In this document: piece after piece, positions 32,998-45,544 of the stretch | How positions within the stretch are numbered: the stretch's first letter is position 1 | Layout: every line of letters starts with the position of its first letter | NCBI GenBank assembly: GCA_016584495.1 | Contig: WAID01000003.1 | Location: 1,550,001-1,614,000 of the forward strand | From: Celoporthe dispersa | Taxonomy: Eukaryota > Ascomycota > Sordariomycetes > Diaporthales > Cryphonectriaceae | Direction: 5' to 3' | DNA: 64,000 nucleotides | Made by a program: the position numbers and the translations under genes | Notes under the pieces: generated by a model | The model's database searches: none | What the model was told of the DNA's origin: nothing | The model's input: the letters and a program-made list of their open reading frames with translations, nothing else

Positions 32998-35900
32998 AGA
33001 CCCCCGTGCCCGAGAACGACGAGAGCTGGTCGGCGCCCGACACCGTCAGCGAGGTAGATCAGAGGAAGCATGGGACGAGAGAATGGTGGCTGGAGCAGGT
33101 GGTTCAGCGGTCCGACGGCGTGAGGGTTATAAAGGGGTGGGCACCGGGTGCTTTTTCGCGTTTCTCGCCCTTGTGACGATGATGGGATACGGTATTGGCA
33201 GCGGGGCGCCTGATCTGGGTGGCTGTTGAGATGATGGGATATACGAGCGGGCCCTCATGATGTTGGTCTTGCTTAATTATTTGAAACCTTCCTATTGAGT
33301 GCTAGGGGTTGAGCGTTTTGGTTCCTTCACTTTGCAAAGATTCCCATATACCATTAGAACGCCACAAGACATGCAATTTCATTTAATTCTATCTACACCA
33401 TCACTTTCCCTGTGGGTTTCCTTGTGGATCTTCTGCAGGGAGTCTTGCAGTGTTTACAGGGTGTGCCAGGATTCACATGTTAAAGTGATAGCTGTCTACA
33501 GACCAACTGCTCCGATGAACTCACCCTACCTGTGGATGCACGAAGCTGCACTGTGATGAAAGAGTCAAGCCAAGATACAGAGCCAAGCCAGGAGATATAA
33601 TGTGAGAGGCCACACATTTGTAGAGGTCTGCACCTTGTCAGAGATCCTTGACCGTGGCCTGGACGAACACACCAAGGACTCACGATCTATCTGGTCTACG
33701 CACCTGGAATAGCCCCAGCATTATCCTGGCGCGTATTATATACATTACTATATACTGTGTAGTATGCACTATATAATGTTTCCAGACTGAGTTGCTGTCC
33801 GTTCATCATACCAGGGTCCACATGCCTTCTACAGTATGCTGATCAGATCCGCAAAATATCTCCAGATGAGGCCAAATAGCTTCATGCTATAGAAGGTTTG
33901 GTTGCCAATCATTACCAAATCTCTCAGCAGCCAGGGCACCTACTATGGTACAATACTCACACAAGTCTTCTACAGTTCTCCGCAGCCCAGGATTCCTGAC
34001 CATTCACAATCATCTGGACAGCTGTCCCTGAATATGCATCAGAAAATCGGTCACAGCGACATAGGCACACCACAGAGCAGCACCCGTGCTGTGTGTTAGC
34101 GGGTTTTGGGGGGGAGGGGAGGGGGAGGTGTCTCTGTGACGTCAGCTGTGCATGACCCCACCCACCATTTGCTGTCCTCCTTCCCCCTCCCTGACAGACC
34201 GTTTGCAGCAGGAGCGACCGCACCATAAAAAAATCCCCGTTCAGGCATCCCCCAGGTTGGGTAGGCACGGCAGGATAGCAACATCCACAGCTTGGCGGGG
34301 AACACGACGATCCTGGCATCCCACAATTTGGCAATTTCCTGTCGGCAATTGGACCTTTCTTGATAGCAGCAGCAGCTGCAACACACTGGCTGCACATTGC
34401 AGACTTGAAGAGAGCCGCTGGGACACCGTTACTATGCCCTGCCCTTCTCTCCCCTCCCCTGCGGAATTTTCCTGCGCGGCCAAGCTCGGGATGGAAATGT
34501 CGGTGCTGATCGTGGAACGATTCTGGTCACTGTGCCATGCAGGCGCATCGGGACAGTTGCACAGACCTGTGCCTGAAGCGGATGAGATTGGCGCTGAGAG
34601 GGTGTCCGGAGCTGCAGCTCAATGACGGCATCACAAAACGGCTTTTCACACATGCGGCGCACACGACATTCACGAGATGTCGCCGCCGGAAGATACCGAT
34701 GCCTCCTTGGGGTGACACTGGGCCTGAATTTGCGCTGGCTGAGTGGCCGGACACAGCACAGTACAGAGCCATGTGGGCATCAAGTGCTGGGAGGGGGCAC
34801 TAGCCGACGTCACGTTGCCGGTGCACAGCGCCGGTGTTATTGAACAACACCAGTCGAAAGGCAGGAGGAAAAAAAGGTTGCCAATTGGACAATGCATGAT
34901 CAGCATCGTGCTGCTGCCCAAGCGGCAGATCTTTTCCCCTACAGGGCGTCTTTCCCACCATGCCGTTGTTTGCAGGCTCCTCGAAGCCTCGCGAGAGGCT
35001 GGTCGCAGTCCTCAAACGTGTGCTGTGCCGGTGGACCCAGACCCCTTCGCTTCCAAGATGCCGAAGAGGGGGGGAGGAAGAGAGGGAGAGACAGGCAGGC
35101 ACCCATGAAAGCCACTCACATGTGCGTTTGCACCCTTGGTTCTGCGCTCCCGAGACGGGATTTTGTCCTCCAAGGATTATCAAATGACAGCTCAGACGGC
35201 GTCCTTTAGGGGATCCGCCATTAGCGCGGACTCCAGGCCCCCTGCATCTCTTGGAGGATGGCTATGCGATGGCTGCATTGCCTGCCTATCAGCCTGGTGG
35301 GATACTGCAGGGGGGGGAGGGAGGGTGCCAAGAGCATGCAATAGATGATTCTTCTCATTTCTGTCTGTCCTTCCCCAACTTGTGTGACCACAGAAGGATT
35401 TTTTAGCCGGCAGACCACCTATGCCGGAGGGGAGGATGAAGATGAGGAGAATGAGGGTTGAGATGAGCATGATGATGCCGCGAACGACGACGGAACCGTA
35501 GACCAGGCCCCATGCCGACAACTCTACGAGTTTATTAGGCAGTCGCTTTTTGGTCGACAAGTCAGAAAGAAGAAGAAGAAAAAGTCCCCAGCAAACAACC
35601 GACGACGTGTCGTCCCGATAAGCCTAAGCTCCTCAGTGAGGAGGGCTTCCGATGAGTCCAGCTCGACCACGGCCTGGCCACCTCAGCTTGCGTCTCACAA
35701 AACGGATGCGTACAGCTGTGGCGTTCTGGGCGTGCCAATATGATATGCTATGGGGGGTCCAAAGATCCTGCAAGGTCTGGCCGTGCTACCCGCAGGTCAT
35801 GTACGTCGCCCAGTTTGGCAAGCCAGGGGGGTTGGGTGGTGGTGGTGGTGGTGGTGGTGATGGTGGTGACTGAAGAGGAGGAAGAACAAGAAGAAAGGAC

Positions 35901-38387
35901 GGAGGAGGAGGGTGGGCCAAGAGGTGCGACGTTTTTTTTTTTTGTTTTTTTTTGCCCTCCTTCAACTTTGCTGTGGTGTATGGGTGTTGATCTTTATTCA
36001 GGGTCTGGAGAAACCCTTATGAAGCCGAAACGGGGTTTGAAAGTGCTGTGGTGATCACTTCTGTAGTTGTGTCTAGTGCCCTGGTATTCATAGAGCGACC
36101 AGCATTGACTGACTGGACTGGGCACAAATCCATCCTGAGGAGCATAGCACAGAGATATGCATGTGGGTTCTCAAGCCTGACGAGGGGCCTGGTAATGAGG
36201 GTCAGCTCTTTGCCCCTTTGGCCCGTTTGCCTTTGCTCCTGTCTCTGTCTTTTCTTTGTGGCCATGGCAGCCCTCAAACACACACACACACACACACAGA
36301 CAGGCCTGTTGTTTGAGAATGAGATCATGAAGTGATCAGTCGTCTGCTGTGTCTCTCTCGTGATGGTTTTTGACTCTGAGAGGTCCACTTTGTTGATCAG
36401 CCACTCACACAACCTGTCACTGCACACAGGGGGGAAACCCAAGGTCACTCATCCTCTGGTGTCCACCTGCGCCTACAAGCCCAAGGTCATAGTCAGAGTG
36501 TGTGACAGAAAACCCTGACAGGGACAGCTCTGGGGGGAGCGGAGAAGATAGAGAGAGAGAGAGAGAGAGAGAGAAAGGGAGAGGAAAAGGTACGTACCAC
36601 AAGAGGACACCAGCTGCACAGCACTGCAAATGCACTGCAACTGCAGGCCAGCAGGCCAGCAGGCCAGCAGAACCCAGTTATTAATTTCTTTATTGGATAG
36701 TGCATTGATGACTTATTATTCTGTTCTGTTCAGTCTTGCAGGCAGCTAACTTGCCATGCATGTCGCTGTTCTTCTTAAGCCCCATGTGTTGTTGAGCATT
36801 TTTATTCTCCCGAAACCTCGCCTTTTGACTTTTTTCGTCCCCCCCCCTTCCCACCACCACCAACCTCATCCATCCTCCAAACACCCGCACGGCTCACCAC
36901 CGTTTTATTCCCGAGAACACATCAGATCTCAACCAGACTTTTTGTTCGCCCCTTGAGGACCAACACTGGAATTTCCAACGGAAAGTTGGTTGTGACCTTT
37001 TATCGCCTGACATCTTCCCGGTGGGCCTGAACCACATTTCTCGCCTGACCGGTGGGGCCAATTACAGCGCCTGGCGATAGAGAGAGAGAGAGAGAGAGGA
37101 AGAGGGAGAGAGCGAGAGCGAGAAGAACCAGAGCAGTTCCGTCTGCTGCAGGGGCTTTCTTGCAGGGTCCAGGTCAGAGCTTGCCTGCATACTGCTGCTT
37201 CTGAGTGTGCGCAGTGCAGACGGCGGACGGCAAACGGGCAGCCCAACCAACAAAACAGCCCTGGGCGACAAGGCAGACGACAAAACGAGAAACGACCAAC
37301 GACCAACGACAAGCGACACATCGATTTGGCCTGTCAGTCAGTGCGGCGAGGGATAAAGAGAGACGGAGGACCTCAGACACATATTCCGGCTTGATCTCAC
37401 CGTCAGATTGAGCCACTACACACGTACCTTGCTTGTGTCCCTATTTTGGGGATAAGCATCATCCTTACCTCCCTGCTGCGAGAAGCCGCCCGGTCGGTTT
37501 GCAAAGAAAGCCACCAAACCCACTTGTCGATATTACTTTACGGCCATACAAGCCACCACAAGTCGTCGGTGAAGGAAAACCAGTAATATATCAAGGCAGC
37601 CTCGTCGCCCCTCGCCTGCCTTCACTGAGCACAGCGCCGCAAACTTTTTTTTCTCTTCCGGGCAACTCGATTCCCATCCTCTTGCACTCGGTGAGTAAAC
37701 AGATTTTCTCATTTCTGCTTGTGTTTGTCTGTGCAGATTCGCAACCCAAGGCTCCTGGGTCAGCTCGGACCAACCCGACTCGCACACCGAGCTGGGTCAG
37801 CCCTGTTCTCCCCTCTACAGCGTCTCTAGAGATGACAGCCATCCGCCTTCCAGGTGCTCTTCTTGCTGGCAATGACGAGGCTCTCTTTGTATTGCCTCCA
37901 CCGGCGGCTGAACTCTATCTTGAAGGCTCCACATGTTTCTCTGGGCACCCCGCTGGCGCCATCTCTGGGGGGCGACCGGATCTGCTGCCGTGCTAGTGGC
38001 AGCGAGGAGGGGCGCGTACCATGGCCCAAACGTCCAGTGCAAAGTCCACAGGGGCAACAACAACTTGTTGACCACAGGCTCGCGTGGTCCTCGCAGCGAT
38101 CCCCAGACCTCCACCCAGAGCCTATTTCCTCCTCCTCCCACCCTGCCCCCTACCGCACTCCTGTCACTCCCCTCTCCGTCTCTCTCTTGGCCTTGGAGAT
38201 TGTTCGATCTGATCACACCACTGCGTGGTTACGACCCCAAACCCTCTATGGCCGATCTACATAGAGCTCATTTTTTGCAGATCCCTCCTGGCTGACCTGA
38301 AGAGAAGAGTTTTTTTTTTTTAAAAAAAAAAAGGAGAAAAAGGTTAGACGTTATTAGACGATTCGCTCCCTGCCTCAGCTGGCCGCC
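32998..38387. other. Long intergenic region
   Basis: No firm gene in 5.4 kb. A plus ORF at 34152-34625 (157 codons, ATG) and a minus open frame at 35560-35192 with one strong hydrophobic helix (RGIIMLISTLILLIFILP) lack start context or family. Repeats: AT-rich palindromic patch 33735-33778, (GGT)n 35835-35867, T8-T9 runs 35933-35954, (CA)n 36279-36299, (GA)n 36547-36573 and 37079-37098, CCAGCAGG triplication 36645-36670. The last kilobase (37.4-38.38 kb) probably carries the spliced leader of the next gene (donor GTGAGT near 37690). Confidence 0.4.
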
Positions 38388-40875
38388 ATGTTTCCCACCA
38401 CGAACGTGCTCTGCCGCTCGGCGGCCCTGAACCCATCCATACTGCCAATACACCTAACCGAATCAGCCGACGAGGACACCGGCACCCGCCCCGTCATCAA
38501 GCCCCGCAGGAGGGCCTACTCGAGCTCCTCGGAAGCCTCGGTTGCGAGCATCCAGTCTGAGGACCAGTTCGTCTTCTCCCCCACCGCTCGCCGTCTCACG
38601 AACCGGCGTCCTTCTTCCCACCAACAAAAACACTTGCGGCAGCGGCAGCACGGCGAGGAGACCCAACTTTGCTGGATCCTGATTCAGATGTAGAGGCCGG
38701 TAGCGGACAACAGCGAGGTGTCGGTAAGCCTGAGCCGAGATTATTCCCTTCTCCGTCTGATATTCGCCCAAGTTCATGGTGTGTCACCTGCGGACTTCAA
38801 AGCAGCCCGGACAGGCTCGGTCGTGTTTGCATGTTACAGCATGGCTGCGGCACCCGTTAGTGCAGGTGTCAGTCGTCAGCGGGTGCTGTGGCATCTCGAG
38901 CCGTGCTACAGGGGGGTTCGATCGGATCGTCGTCGTCCGTGCGACGCTGCCTCTGCCTCTGCCTCTGCCGGAATCTTTCTCTTGTGGTTCTTGTTCTTGT
39001 CTGGGGCTGTGGCAGTGTAGCAGAAGGATCAGATTGGGCCCGTCGGCTGAGGAATCTCTTCTGCCTCCTCTCCTACGACACGAGGTCAATCAGCCGTCCT
39101 TGTTCCTCTTCTGCGTTCCAACCCCCCCCCCCCGGCTTTACCGCCAATCCGCATTCCCGGTTCAGGTTGCCGTCTGTCAAAGCGGAACAGCAGCTCGCAG
39201 CGTCGCATTTTTCTGCGATTCAGGTGAAGGCGGCGCCTGTCAGGATGGGCTACTAGCCAAAATCTGGGCAAGCGCCTCTCCCGCCTCAAAAAATTGTCTC
39301 AGGGCCAGGGGCTTACCACCTGCAAGGTATCGCGGGGGGGCCACTGGGGGGTGTTAGTGCCGACGACAAGGCCCCTGCTGGTGCGCCTGGAGACGTCATC
39401 CGCGAGAAGGGCGGTGCTTGTTGCTTGCCCACTCCAGCAGAGCAGAGCAGATCAGATCCTCTTTCTTTTGGGTTCCCCGCAACGGTTCTTTCTCGTGCAT
39501 ATAGTCCAGAGCAACAACACATTACCTTTCTTCTTTTTCTTTTTCTTTTATTTCTCTTCAAGAGACTTGGCTGATCGTCCTCCTTACCTCCCCCCCTTTC
39601 TAGCTGCACGGGACATTTCCAAGACCTCCCGCCAACTGGCAGACAGCAACTTCACGGCCATATCAGCACCCGACGAGCCACCCACGCCACGCTCCAAGCC
39701 TATCGCGATCGAGCTGCCTCCCTCCCTCTCGCGCAAGATCGCGTCCAGCTCTGTCTACACCCCAATCGAGCCTCTGTCAGCCCGCGGGGATATCTCAGGG
39801 TAAGTTGTTGCTTGTATCAGTCGATCTGTCGACCAATCGTGAGGGACGAGGGGACTGGCTGGCTGACCATGGTTTTGGCAACTGTCGCAGTGGCTACTTT
39901 CCGTTCCACGAAGACCCGGACGAGCGCATTCACCGTCCACATCCTTTTCACGAGGCCGCCAAGGCAGCCAAGCGCGCCTCTGAGGAGTGGCAGCACGAGG
40001 ACCTTCAGGCCAGCATTGCTCAGGCTAGCAGTGCTAAGACCAGTGCTGCTCAGACTAGTAGTGCCAAGGCCAGCAGCAGTGCTCAGGCCAGTGCTGAACC
40101 CTCTTCCACAGCCGCTGTTGTGAGCGCGAGCCGGCCCCCAGTCCCCAAACCCGCCGTGTCAAAGTCAAGGTCGAAGGGCTACCACCCGAAGGTGAGCTCG
40201 GCCAAGATGCCTCCTCCATCAAGGTCTGCCAGTCACAACACTCCCGTCACATCATACAACCCAAGCGGCCTGGGCGACATCCCCATCCCTATGGGAAAAT
40301 ACTACCCAAGCAACTACGAGGCCGCCAGGGCGCGGAAGCAGGGCCAGTCTTCCGCCTCCTCCTCCCGCACACAAACATCCCGGAGCAGCCTTCGACCGCC
40401 TTTCGCCGCCGACAACACTCCTTGCGTCAAGTCAGACACCGCCGTGCCACAGCTCAACAGGCCAGACGCTCCGCGCGAGCGCTCCGACTCGGAGGCGAAG
40501 CGGCGATTGCAGCAGTACCAGCGTGACATGGTCGCGCAGGCTACCCAGGCCGCACGCCACCTGGCCAACTCTAACGGCGTGTCGGCGAGTCTCGCCTCGG
40601 CGCACGGCGTGACCCTGCAGAAATTCAACAAGGGACCGAATGGACCTACCTCCCCGCGCCTGCATCCCCTCGGCAGCCCTGGACCGGTCACCCCCATGGA
40701 CCTGGAGAACCAAGGCGCCGAAGGTGGCTACCTCACGCGTGGCCGGCCCGTGCCGAGCCCAGATGCTGGTCGGGAGCTCGAGGCCATCGCCCGGGCCATG
40801 AAGGCAGAGGACGAGCGAAAGCGCCGAGAGGGCAGAAGCTCTCCGGCCGTCGAGGCGGGTGGATTCCTCTTCTGA
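38388..40875 (+). CDS. Conserved fungal disordered protein, about 505 aa, one frame break
   Basis: Function unknown; Ser/Pro/Lys-rich. Exons 38388-38723, 39604-39799 and 39891-40875. Intron 2 (39800-39890) is GTAAGT..GCAG; intron 1 would be 880 nt (GTAAGC..CTAG). Seen: IKPRRRAYSSSSEAS, ASFFPPTKTLAAAAARRGDP, DISKTSRQLADSNF, GGYFPFHEDPDERIHRPHPF (assembled over the last junction), an Ala/Ser/Lys/Gln repeat region, KYYPSNYEAAR, then RRLQQYQRDMVAQATQAARH and PRLHPLGSPGPVTPMDLE, the last two blocks resembling a widely conserved but uncharacterised ascomycete family. Adding one base at about 38598-38602 moves from RRLT to EPASFFPP. With that base, all exon phases sum correctly; without it the first exon meets a stop at 38692. 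Intron 1 may hide a further exon. Confidence 0.75.
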
Positions 40876-41821
40876 GTATTTGGGTGCCCCCGTGACCTGC
40901 CTCATGCCTGTCATCATCTCATTTGTATCATCATCATCATTATCGCCACCATTTCTTTTCTCTTTTTTTTCCCTGGAGGGTGCTTTTGGAGTTTGGGAGG
41001 TTTTTTGTCTTTTTTAGACGCCACGACCCGCCTTCCGGTATTGCTTATGAGGCGTCTATCGATCCTGGAAATCCGCAACGGGTACGCAACCACCTTTAGT
41101 GTCGCTGGGAACTCGCAACGCAAAACAGCGACATCTACAGGCGTCAACGGGTCCAGACAAATACGAGAAATTGGACCCTGGAAATTCTCCCCCCCCCCGG
41201 GCTGGCAACACGGGGCTTCTTGGATACCCCCTAGCGATTGATCATCTCTTAAGATACCCGAACGTGCATTGTACCAGGATAGACGGCAGAAATATCACTT
41301 GAAACAAGCAACAGCACAAAGTGATTGCACGACGACATGACTGCATCTAGACGATGACTTCGGTTCGACACCTCCAGGACGGTGGCCCAAAACAGCGAAT
41401 ATTGTCGTTCGTTACGGCTGAAAACATGAGGGGAAAACAGATTGGACTGCCAGCAGCGAGCCCTTCGCCTGATTGGGTGGACGGCGTGGGCGGTGCTGCA
41501 TGTGCGTATTGATAAGGGAGCGGCAGGCGTTATGAAAAGTATCCTTTCACCACTGCCGTGATCAGATAGCAAGATCCGCTGGGATAAATTGGGAATCAAT
41601 TCAAGCAATTGTTATTGGGACGGGAATTCTTTTGCCAAGTACGTGTCTACAGTCAACGAGGGCCCTTAACGGCTCAGGTAATGCTGCAGTCACATCTGTC
41701 GGACTTTCTGTAAAAGGCTATCACGAGAAAGGAAGAAGAAGAAGAAGAAGAAGAAGGAAAAACAAACACCCTCTTTTTCAGCTAGCAGAGGGAAACTGAT
41801 AATTTCGTTGACGGGACTCTC

Positions 41822-42142
41822 ATGTCACTCGGTTTTCAAATCGTTGAGAATAGTGGACTGCGTTTCAGTCATTACGTCGACCCAGACGAATACAATGATG
41901 GTGACAGCACGTCGTTCATGTACATCACCAGCAGCCCACAAGATAGCGAGGAGAGCAGGCGCGCGCTCTCACCTGCGCCGTTCATCAGGACTCAAGAGAG
42001 CCAGCTCATGAGAGCAGGCGACAGCCTATCACCCCAGCAAGGAAGCCCTCGCGGCCCACCATCAGTGTCATCAAACTTCTTCTGCGGCAAGCAGGGCCGA
42101 CGGGAGCACGAACGGAGAGCGGGGATCTGCTCGCGTGCGTAG
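41822..42142 (+). CDS. Hypothetical ORF, 106 aa
   Basis: ATG-started frame, acidic and Ser-rich in its first half (FSHYVDPDEYNDGDS), Gln/Ser/Pro-rich in the second, ending in a basic tail. No domain recognised. The end runs into a GAG/GAA repeat. The codon mix looks coding-like but length is small. Confidence 0.28.
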   Translation: MSLGFQIVENSGLRFSHYVDPDEYNDGDSTSFMYITSSPQDSEESRRALSPAPFIRTQESQLMRAGDSLSPQQGSPRGPPSVSSNFFCGKQGRREHERRAGICSRA

Positions 42143-42987
42143 GTGCGAGGAGGAGGAGGAGGAGGAGAAGAAGAAGAAGAAGAAGAAGAAGGGTGTACCG
42201 GGATCTGTGGGCGCACAAGGGCAGTGGCGGTGAGGAAAGGGTGAAGGAGAGCGGGTTCTCCCCACACACGTGCTAGAAGGGCGGACGGACGCAGATGCCT
42301 GGGTACTTCTGCGGGGATTCATAGTATCACCAGGATCGGATCTGTGGATGCTGTGCGTATAGGTGCTTAAGTGGATAGATGATGAGCGCTGGGATGGCGG
42401 ATATGGTGACATCCTCAGGGGGGAGGAAGAGAGGTGGGGGGGGGGTTTAATCTCATGATGGGCCTCCGCAACCTACTCAAGGATGGGAAATCTCATGCCA
42501 GCCAGGAATCATGCCCTCTCCTTATTCTCCTGCTTCATTTTTTAAAAAAAAAATTGTTTGAGATCAGCCAGTGCTCGGTATCATTCTGCGACTTAACAAC
42601 TCTAGTCTTTCATTAGAAAGCCCGTAGCCTCCTACCTCCGGTGATATTGCCCTTCCTTGTCTAGACCTGATATCGAAATCGAGAAACAATTTCTGCTGCA
42701 GTGTAACTCATTCTCCCTATCATATCAGGTGTTCTTCTCAACTGAAACCATGGCCGTTCGTGAGATCTTTCAATCTAATTGCCTGGTCCACGTTTTGAGC
42801 AAAATTCTGATAATTACCCAGTCTGAAAAGTCAATAGCAAGCAGTATCTCACGAAAAGAGAAGCCCAAGAGACAAAAACTTCCAAAATCAAAACATTTTT
42901 CTTCATTTGCCATGTTGCTTCGATGGGCCCAGTATTACATTCATCCTTTTGAGATGGTTGCTTAAGCGCACCGATACCAAAACTCAC

Positions 42988-43537
42988 CTTTGGCTTCTAA
43001 CACACAAAAATTCCTCTACAAGCCTTTCAAAAAGGACAGAACAAAGGTCTGTTTCGCGCTTTATGGATTTACTTTTATTAGGTACTTCTGAGCAGTCAAT
43101 TTGCTTGTCCCAGTCCTTGCCCAAGTCAACAGACTTCAATGTCTTCCCTTCACACCTGGAATCACTTCAACACTGGCACATATGGTGTGCGTAATTGAGA
43201 TCCTTGACCAAAAGAGTTGCCAGTGGCCTTTCATACAGATATGCTGTAATTTCTATTATGAACCCCTAAGTAAATAGTAAGCTTCACAATGTTCAAAGGC
43301 CTCCTTTCATGCGGAGCATTGCTCTCAGAAAAAGATCTTTGACCCTGTTGTTACAATGCTAGCTGAATTGAATCGAGTAAACAGTGGCCTTAACAGCTCA
43401 CCTAGACTGTCACATAGAGTATTCACGACAAATCTTTGAATTTCTTGACCACTGCTGCTAACACGGCCTCGCAACGATATATAAAATGTGCCACCTATGC
43501 ATATGATTTTGGGTCTTCTATCCCTCCTCCAGCACAT
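42988..43537 (-). pseudogene. Possible exons or gene remnant in AT-rich DNA
   Basis: Two minus-strand open stretches have good donors. The first, 43537-43402, runs from ATG and ends at GTGAGC; it reads MCWRRDRRPKIICIGG.. then SSSGQEIQRFVVNTLCDSL. The second runs from about 43165 to 42988, ending at GTGAGT; it reads KTLKSVDLGKDWDKQID.. then CSVLFERLVEEFLCVRSQ. The sequences look protein-like and unlike low-complexity chance frames, but I could not join them in phase and found no following exon. The base composition is more AT-rich than neighbours. It may be a decayed gene or a missed multi-exon gene; family not recognised. Confidence 0.25.
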
Positions 43538-43728
43538 GAAACCACTTGAGGAGACACCAACTCGAGCTCAGTTGACACAGTCTTCAGCCTCATCTCCGAG
43601 TGCTGATTGCCTCTCTGAATAGATTATTCTCCTCAGGCTAGGATCATTGACAGCAAGGCCTTTTGGTGCCAGCCAGTTTGACCAAGCTCCACTGAGGATT
43701 CGCTCTTGGGACTGTCGGTTTGCACAAG

Positions 43729-45003
43729 ATGTCCACCAGCCCAGACACCGTTTTTATCCTCTTGTTCCTTGCCCGCTACATCCGTTTCATCGTCCACTTC
43801 ATCACGGGCGTCTTCCTCTACCGCCCGGCTCTGCAGCGGGAGAACTCTCGCTACACCAGTCACAATGTTGCAGTGATCATTCCCACCGTCGGCCCCAACA
43901 CAGACGCCTTCCTGCGGTGCTGTGAGACAGTTCTGGCCAACTCTCCTCGTGTCCTAGTCGTCGCTACGGTCGGCCCCAATCTCCAGCACGATGTTCACGA
44001 CTTGATCATCTCTCAGAACTTCAAGACCAAGTTTCCCGGAACCCGAATCGAGATTGTCACGACGAATGAGGCTAACAAGCGCCGACAGGTGATCGTTGCG
44101 AGTGAACACATCAATGTGAGTGAGACACCCATCACTGTCTGCGTCGATGATCACGTCTACTGGGGCACTTCGTTTCTCAAGTCCCTGCTCCCTGCCTTTG
44201 ACGAGACCAGAGTTGGCCTGGTTGGCACCAACAAGAAGGTCATTCGCGACACCACCGGTGGTCTCTGGAAGTCCTTCACCAACTTCATCGCCTGTCTGTA
44301 CCTCTGCCGCCACAACTTCCAGATCCGCTCCGAGCCGTACATTGATGGTTCCGTCTTTGTCATCTCTGGCCGAACTTCGGCAATTCGAACTGAGATCCTC
44401 CAGGATGACGACTTCCGGCGTGGCTTCAGGAATGAGATGTTCTTCTTTGGCTTGCTTGGTCCCCTGAACCCTGACGATGACAACTACATCACCCGATGGG
44501 TCCTCCGCAACGGCTGGAAGATTCGCATCCAGTACACCCCCGAGTGCAAGATCGTCACGCCTCTAGGTGAGCCTCACAAGTTCTATGGACAGATCTTGCG
44601 CTGGACCAGGACGACCTTTCGCAGCAACTTTGCGAGCCTCCGGAAGTGGCACACCTGGAGACAGTTCCCTTGGGGTGTCTATGCCATCTACATCTCAGGC
44701 ATGATCAACTTTGCGGCTGTCTGGGACCCCCTCCTGGTCTGGACCCTGACCCGCACCAGCTTCTACGCTGAGCCCACCCACAAACCTCTGCTCATGACGC
44801 TCATGATTGTCTGGATCCTCGCTACCAAGATGGCCAAGATCGCGGCTCACTTCTGTGACCACCCCTCTGACCTGGTCTGGCTGCCGGCCTACATCGCCTT
44901 CGCCTACTGGCACTCCTTCATCAAGCTGTACTGTGCCGTCACATTCTATGACCACAGCTGGAACGGCCGCGACCTGAAGCGGGCTGGTAAGTCTGAGGTG
45001 TAA
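43729..45003 (+). CDS. GT2-family polysaccharide synthase-like glycosyltransferase, 424 aa
   Basis: Processive-type family 2 glycosyltransferase related to hyaluronan/chitin synthase-like enzymes; fungal members of this type (described in Zymoseptoria and Fusarium) are needed for hyphal growth on solid surfaces. Single exon from ATG 43729 (a TTG three codons earlier is not used). Seen: N-terminal membrane helix (FILLFLARYIRFIVHFITGV); NVAVIIPTVGPN at the nucleotide-sugar fold start; CVDDHVYWG (DxD-like metal/UDP site, about residue 140); EPYIDGSVFVISGRTSAIR; DDDNYITRWVL (acceptor-side Asp residues); QILRWTR at about residue 289 (Q-x2-R-W product-binding motif); then C-terminal helices (YAIYISGMINFAAVWDPLLV, LMTLMIVWILATKMAKI, WLPAYIAFAYWHSFIKLYCA). 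All catalytic motifs are intact. Confidence 0.9.
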   Translation: MSTSPDTVFILLFLARYIRFIVHFITGVFLYRPALQRENSRYTSHNVAVIIPTVGPNTDAFLRCCETVLANSPRVLVVATVGPNLQHDVHDLIISQNFKTKFPGTRIEIVTTNEANKRRQVIVASEHINVSETPITVCVDDHVYWGTSFLKSLLPAFDETRVGLVGTNKKVIRDTTGGLWKSFTNFIACLYLCRHNFQIRSEPYIDGSVFVISGRTSAIRTEILQDDDFRRGFRNEMFFFGLLGPLNPDDDNYITRWVLRNGWKIRIQYTPECKIVTPLGEPHKFYGQILRWTRTTFRSNFASLRKWHTWRQFPWGVYAIYISGMINFAAVWDPLLVWTLTRTSFYAEPTHKPLLMTLMIVWILATKMAKIAAHFCDHPSDLVWLPAYIAFAYWHSFIKLYCAVTFYDHSWNGRDLKRAGKSEV

Positions 45004-45544
45004 GAGACCCGGCACATCGTGAGCTGGAGAAGATCGACGCCGTGTGGCCTGCCCGGTCCTCCCTCTCTACGACACTGCATCTCTTTTCTGTGTGGCCATA
45101 TCAAGTGCTACCACACTAGGTTGCGCTTCTTTCATTGAACGACGCACTCGCATCGGTACGATTCTATGGGTGACGAGGACTGAAGACCACACTAGTGGGT
45201 GTGAGAGGTAAAGGATTGAGACTGGACAACTTTGTCGCAGTCTTGCGCAGAAGCGGACTACACTGCATGGTCTGGGATAGAGGGGATCTGATGACAGGAT
45301 GGCACAACCCTCATTACCTTTTCGTCGCCTGGATTAGCCAGGAAGGCGGCAGCAAATTGATAACATTGGCATCTTGATTCTGATTTCCGTTAATAGCCTT
45401 GACAACGATAGTGACTGGGCCATGTTGGGGGCCCATGGCATGTCCAATGAAGAGACATAAGCCAAGGCCTCTCAAGCCTTACATGTAGCCTTAATGTATG
45501 TACACGAAGAAAATATTGTGTGTCATTGACACCTTGCCACGTCC
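45004..45544. other. Convergent 3' intergenic region
   Basis: Between the GT2 stop and the 3' end of the minus-strand gene. One small ORF (45195-45377) of no evident meaning; no other structure seen. Confidence 0.6.

Larger units (their letters stand above)
40876..43728. other. Intergenic with AT-rich patch
   Basis: Contains AAG/GAA-repeat tracts (41737-41757, 42150-42192), a weak plus ORF (41822-42142, listed) and an AT-rich patch at 42.6-43.6 kb with possible minus-strand exons (listed). The final 150 bp is the promoter side of the GT2 gene. Confidence 0.45.

Noticed and set aside
36017..36448. 143-codon minus ORF
   Set aside because: Runs through a (CA)n microsatellite (Val-Cys repeat) and has no domain.
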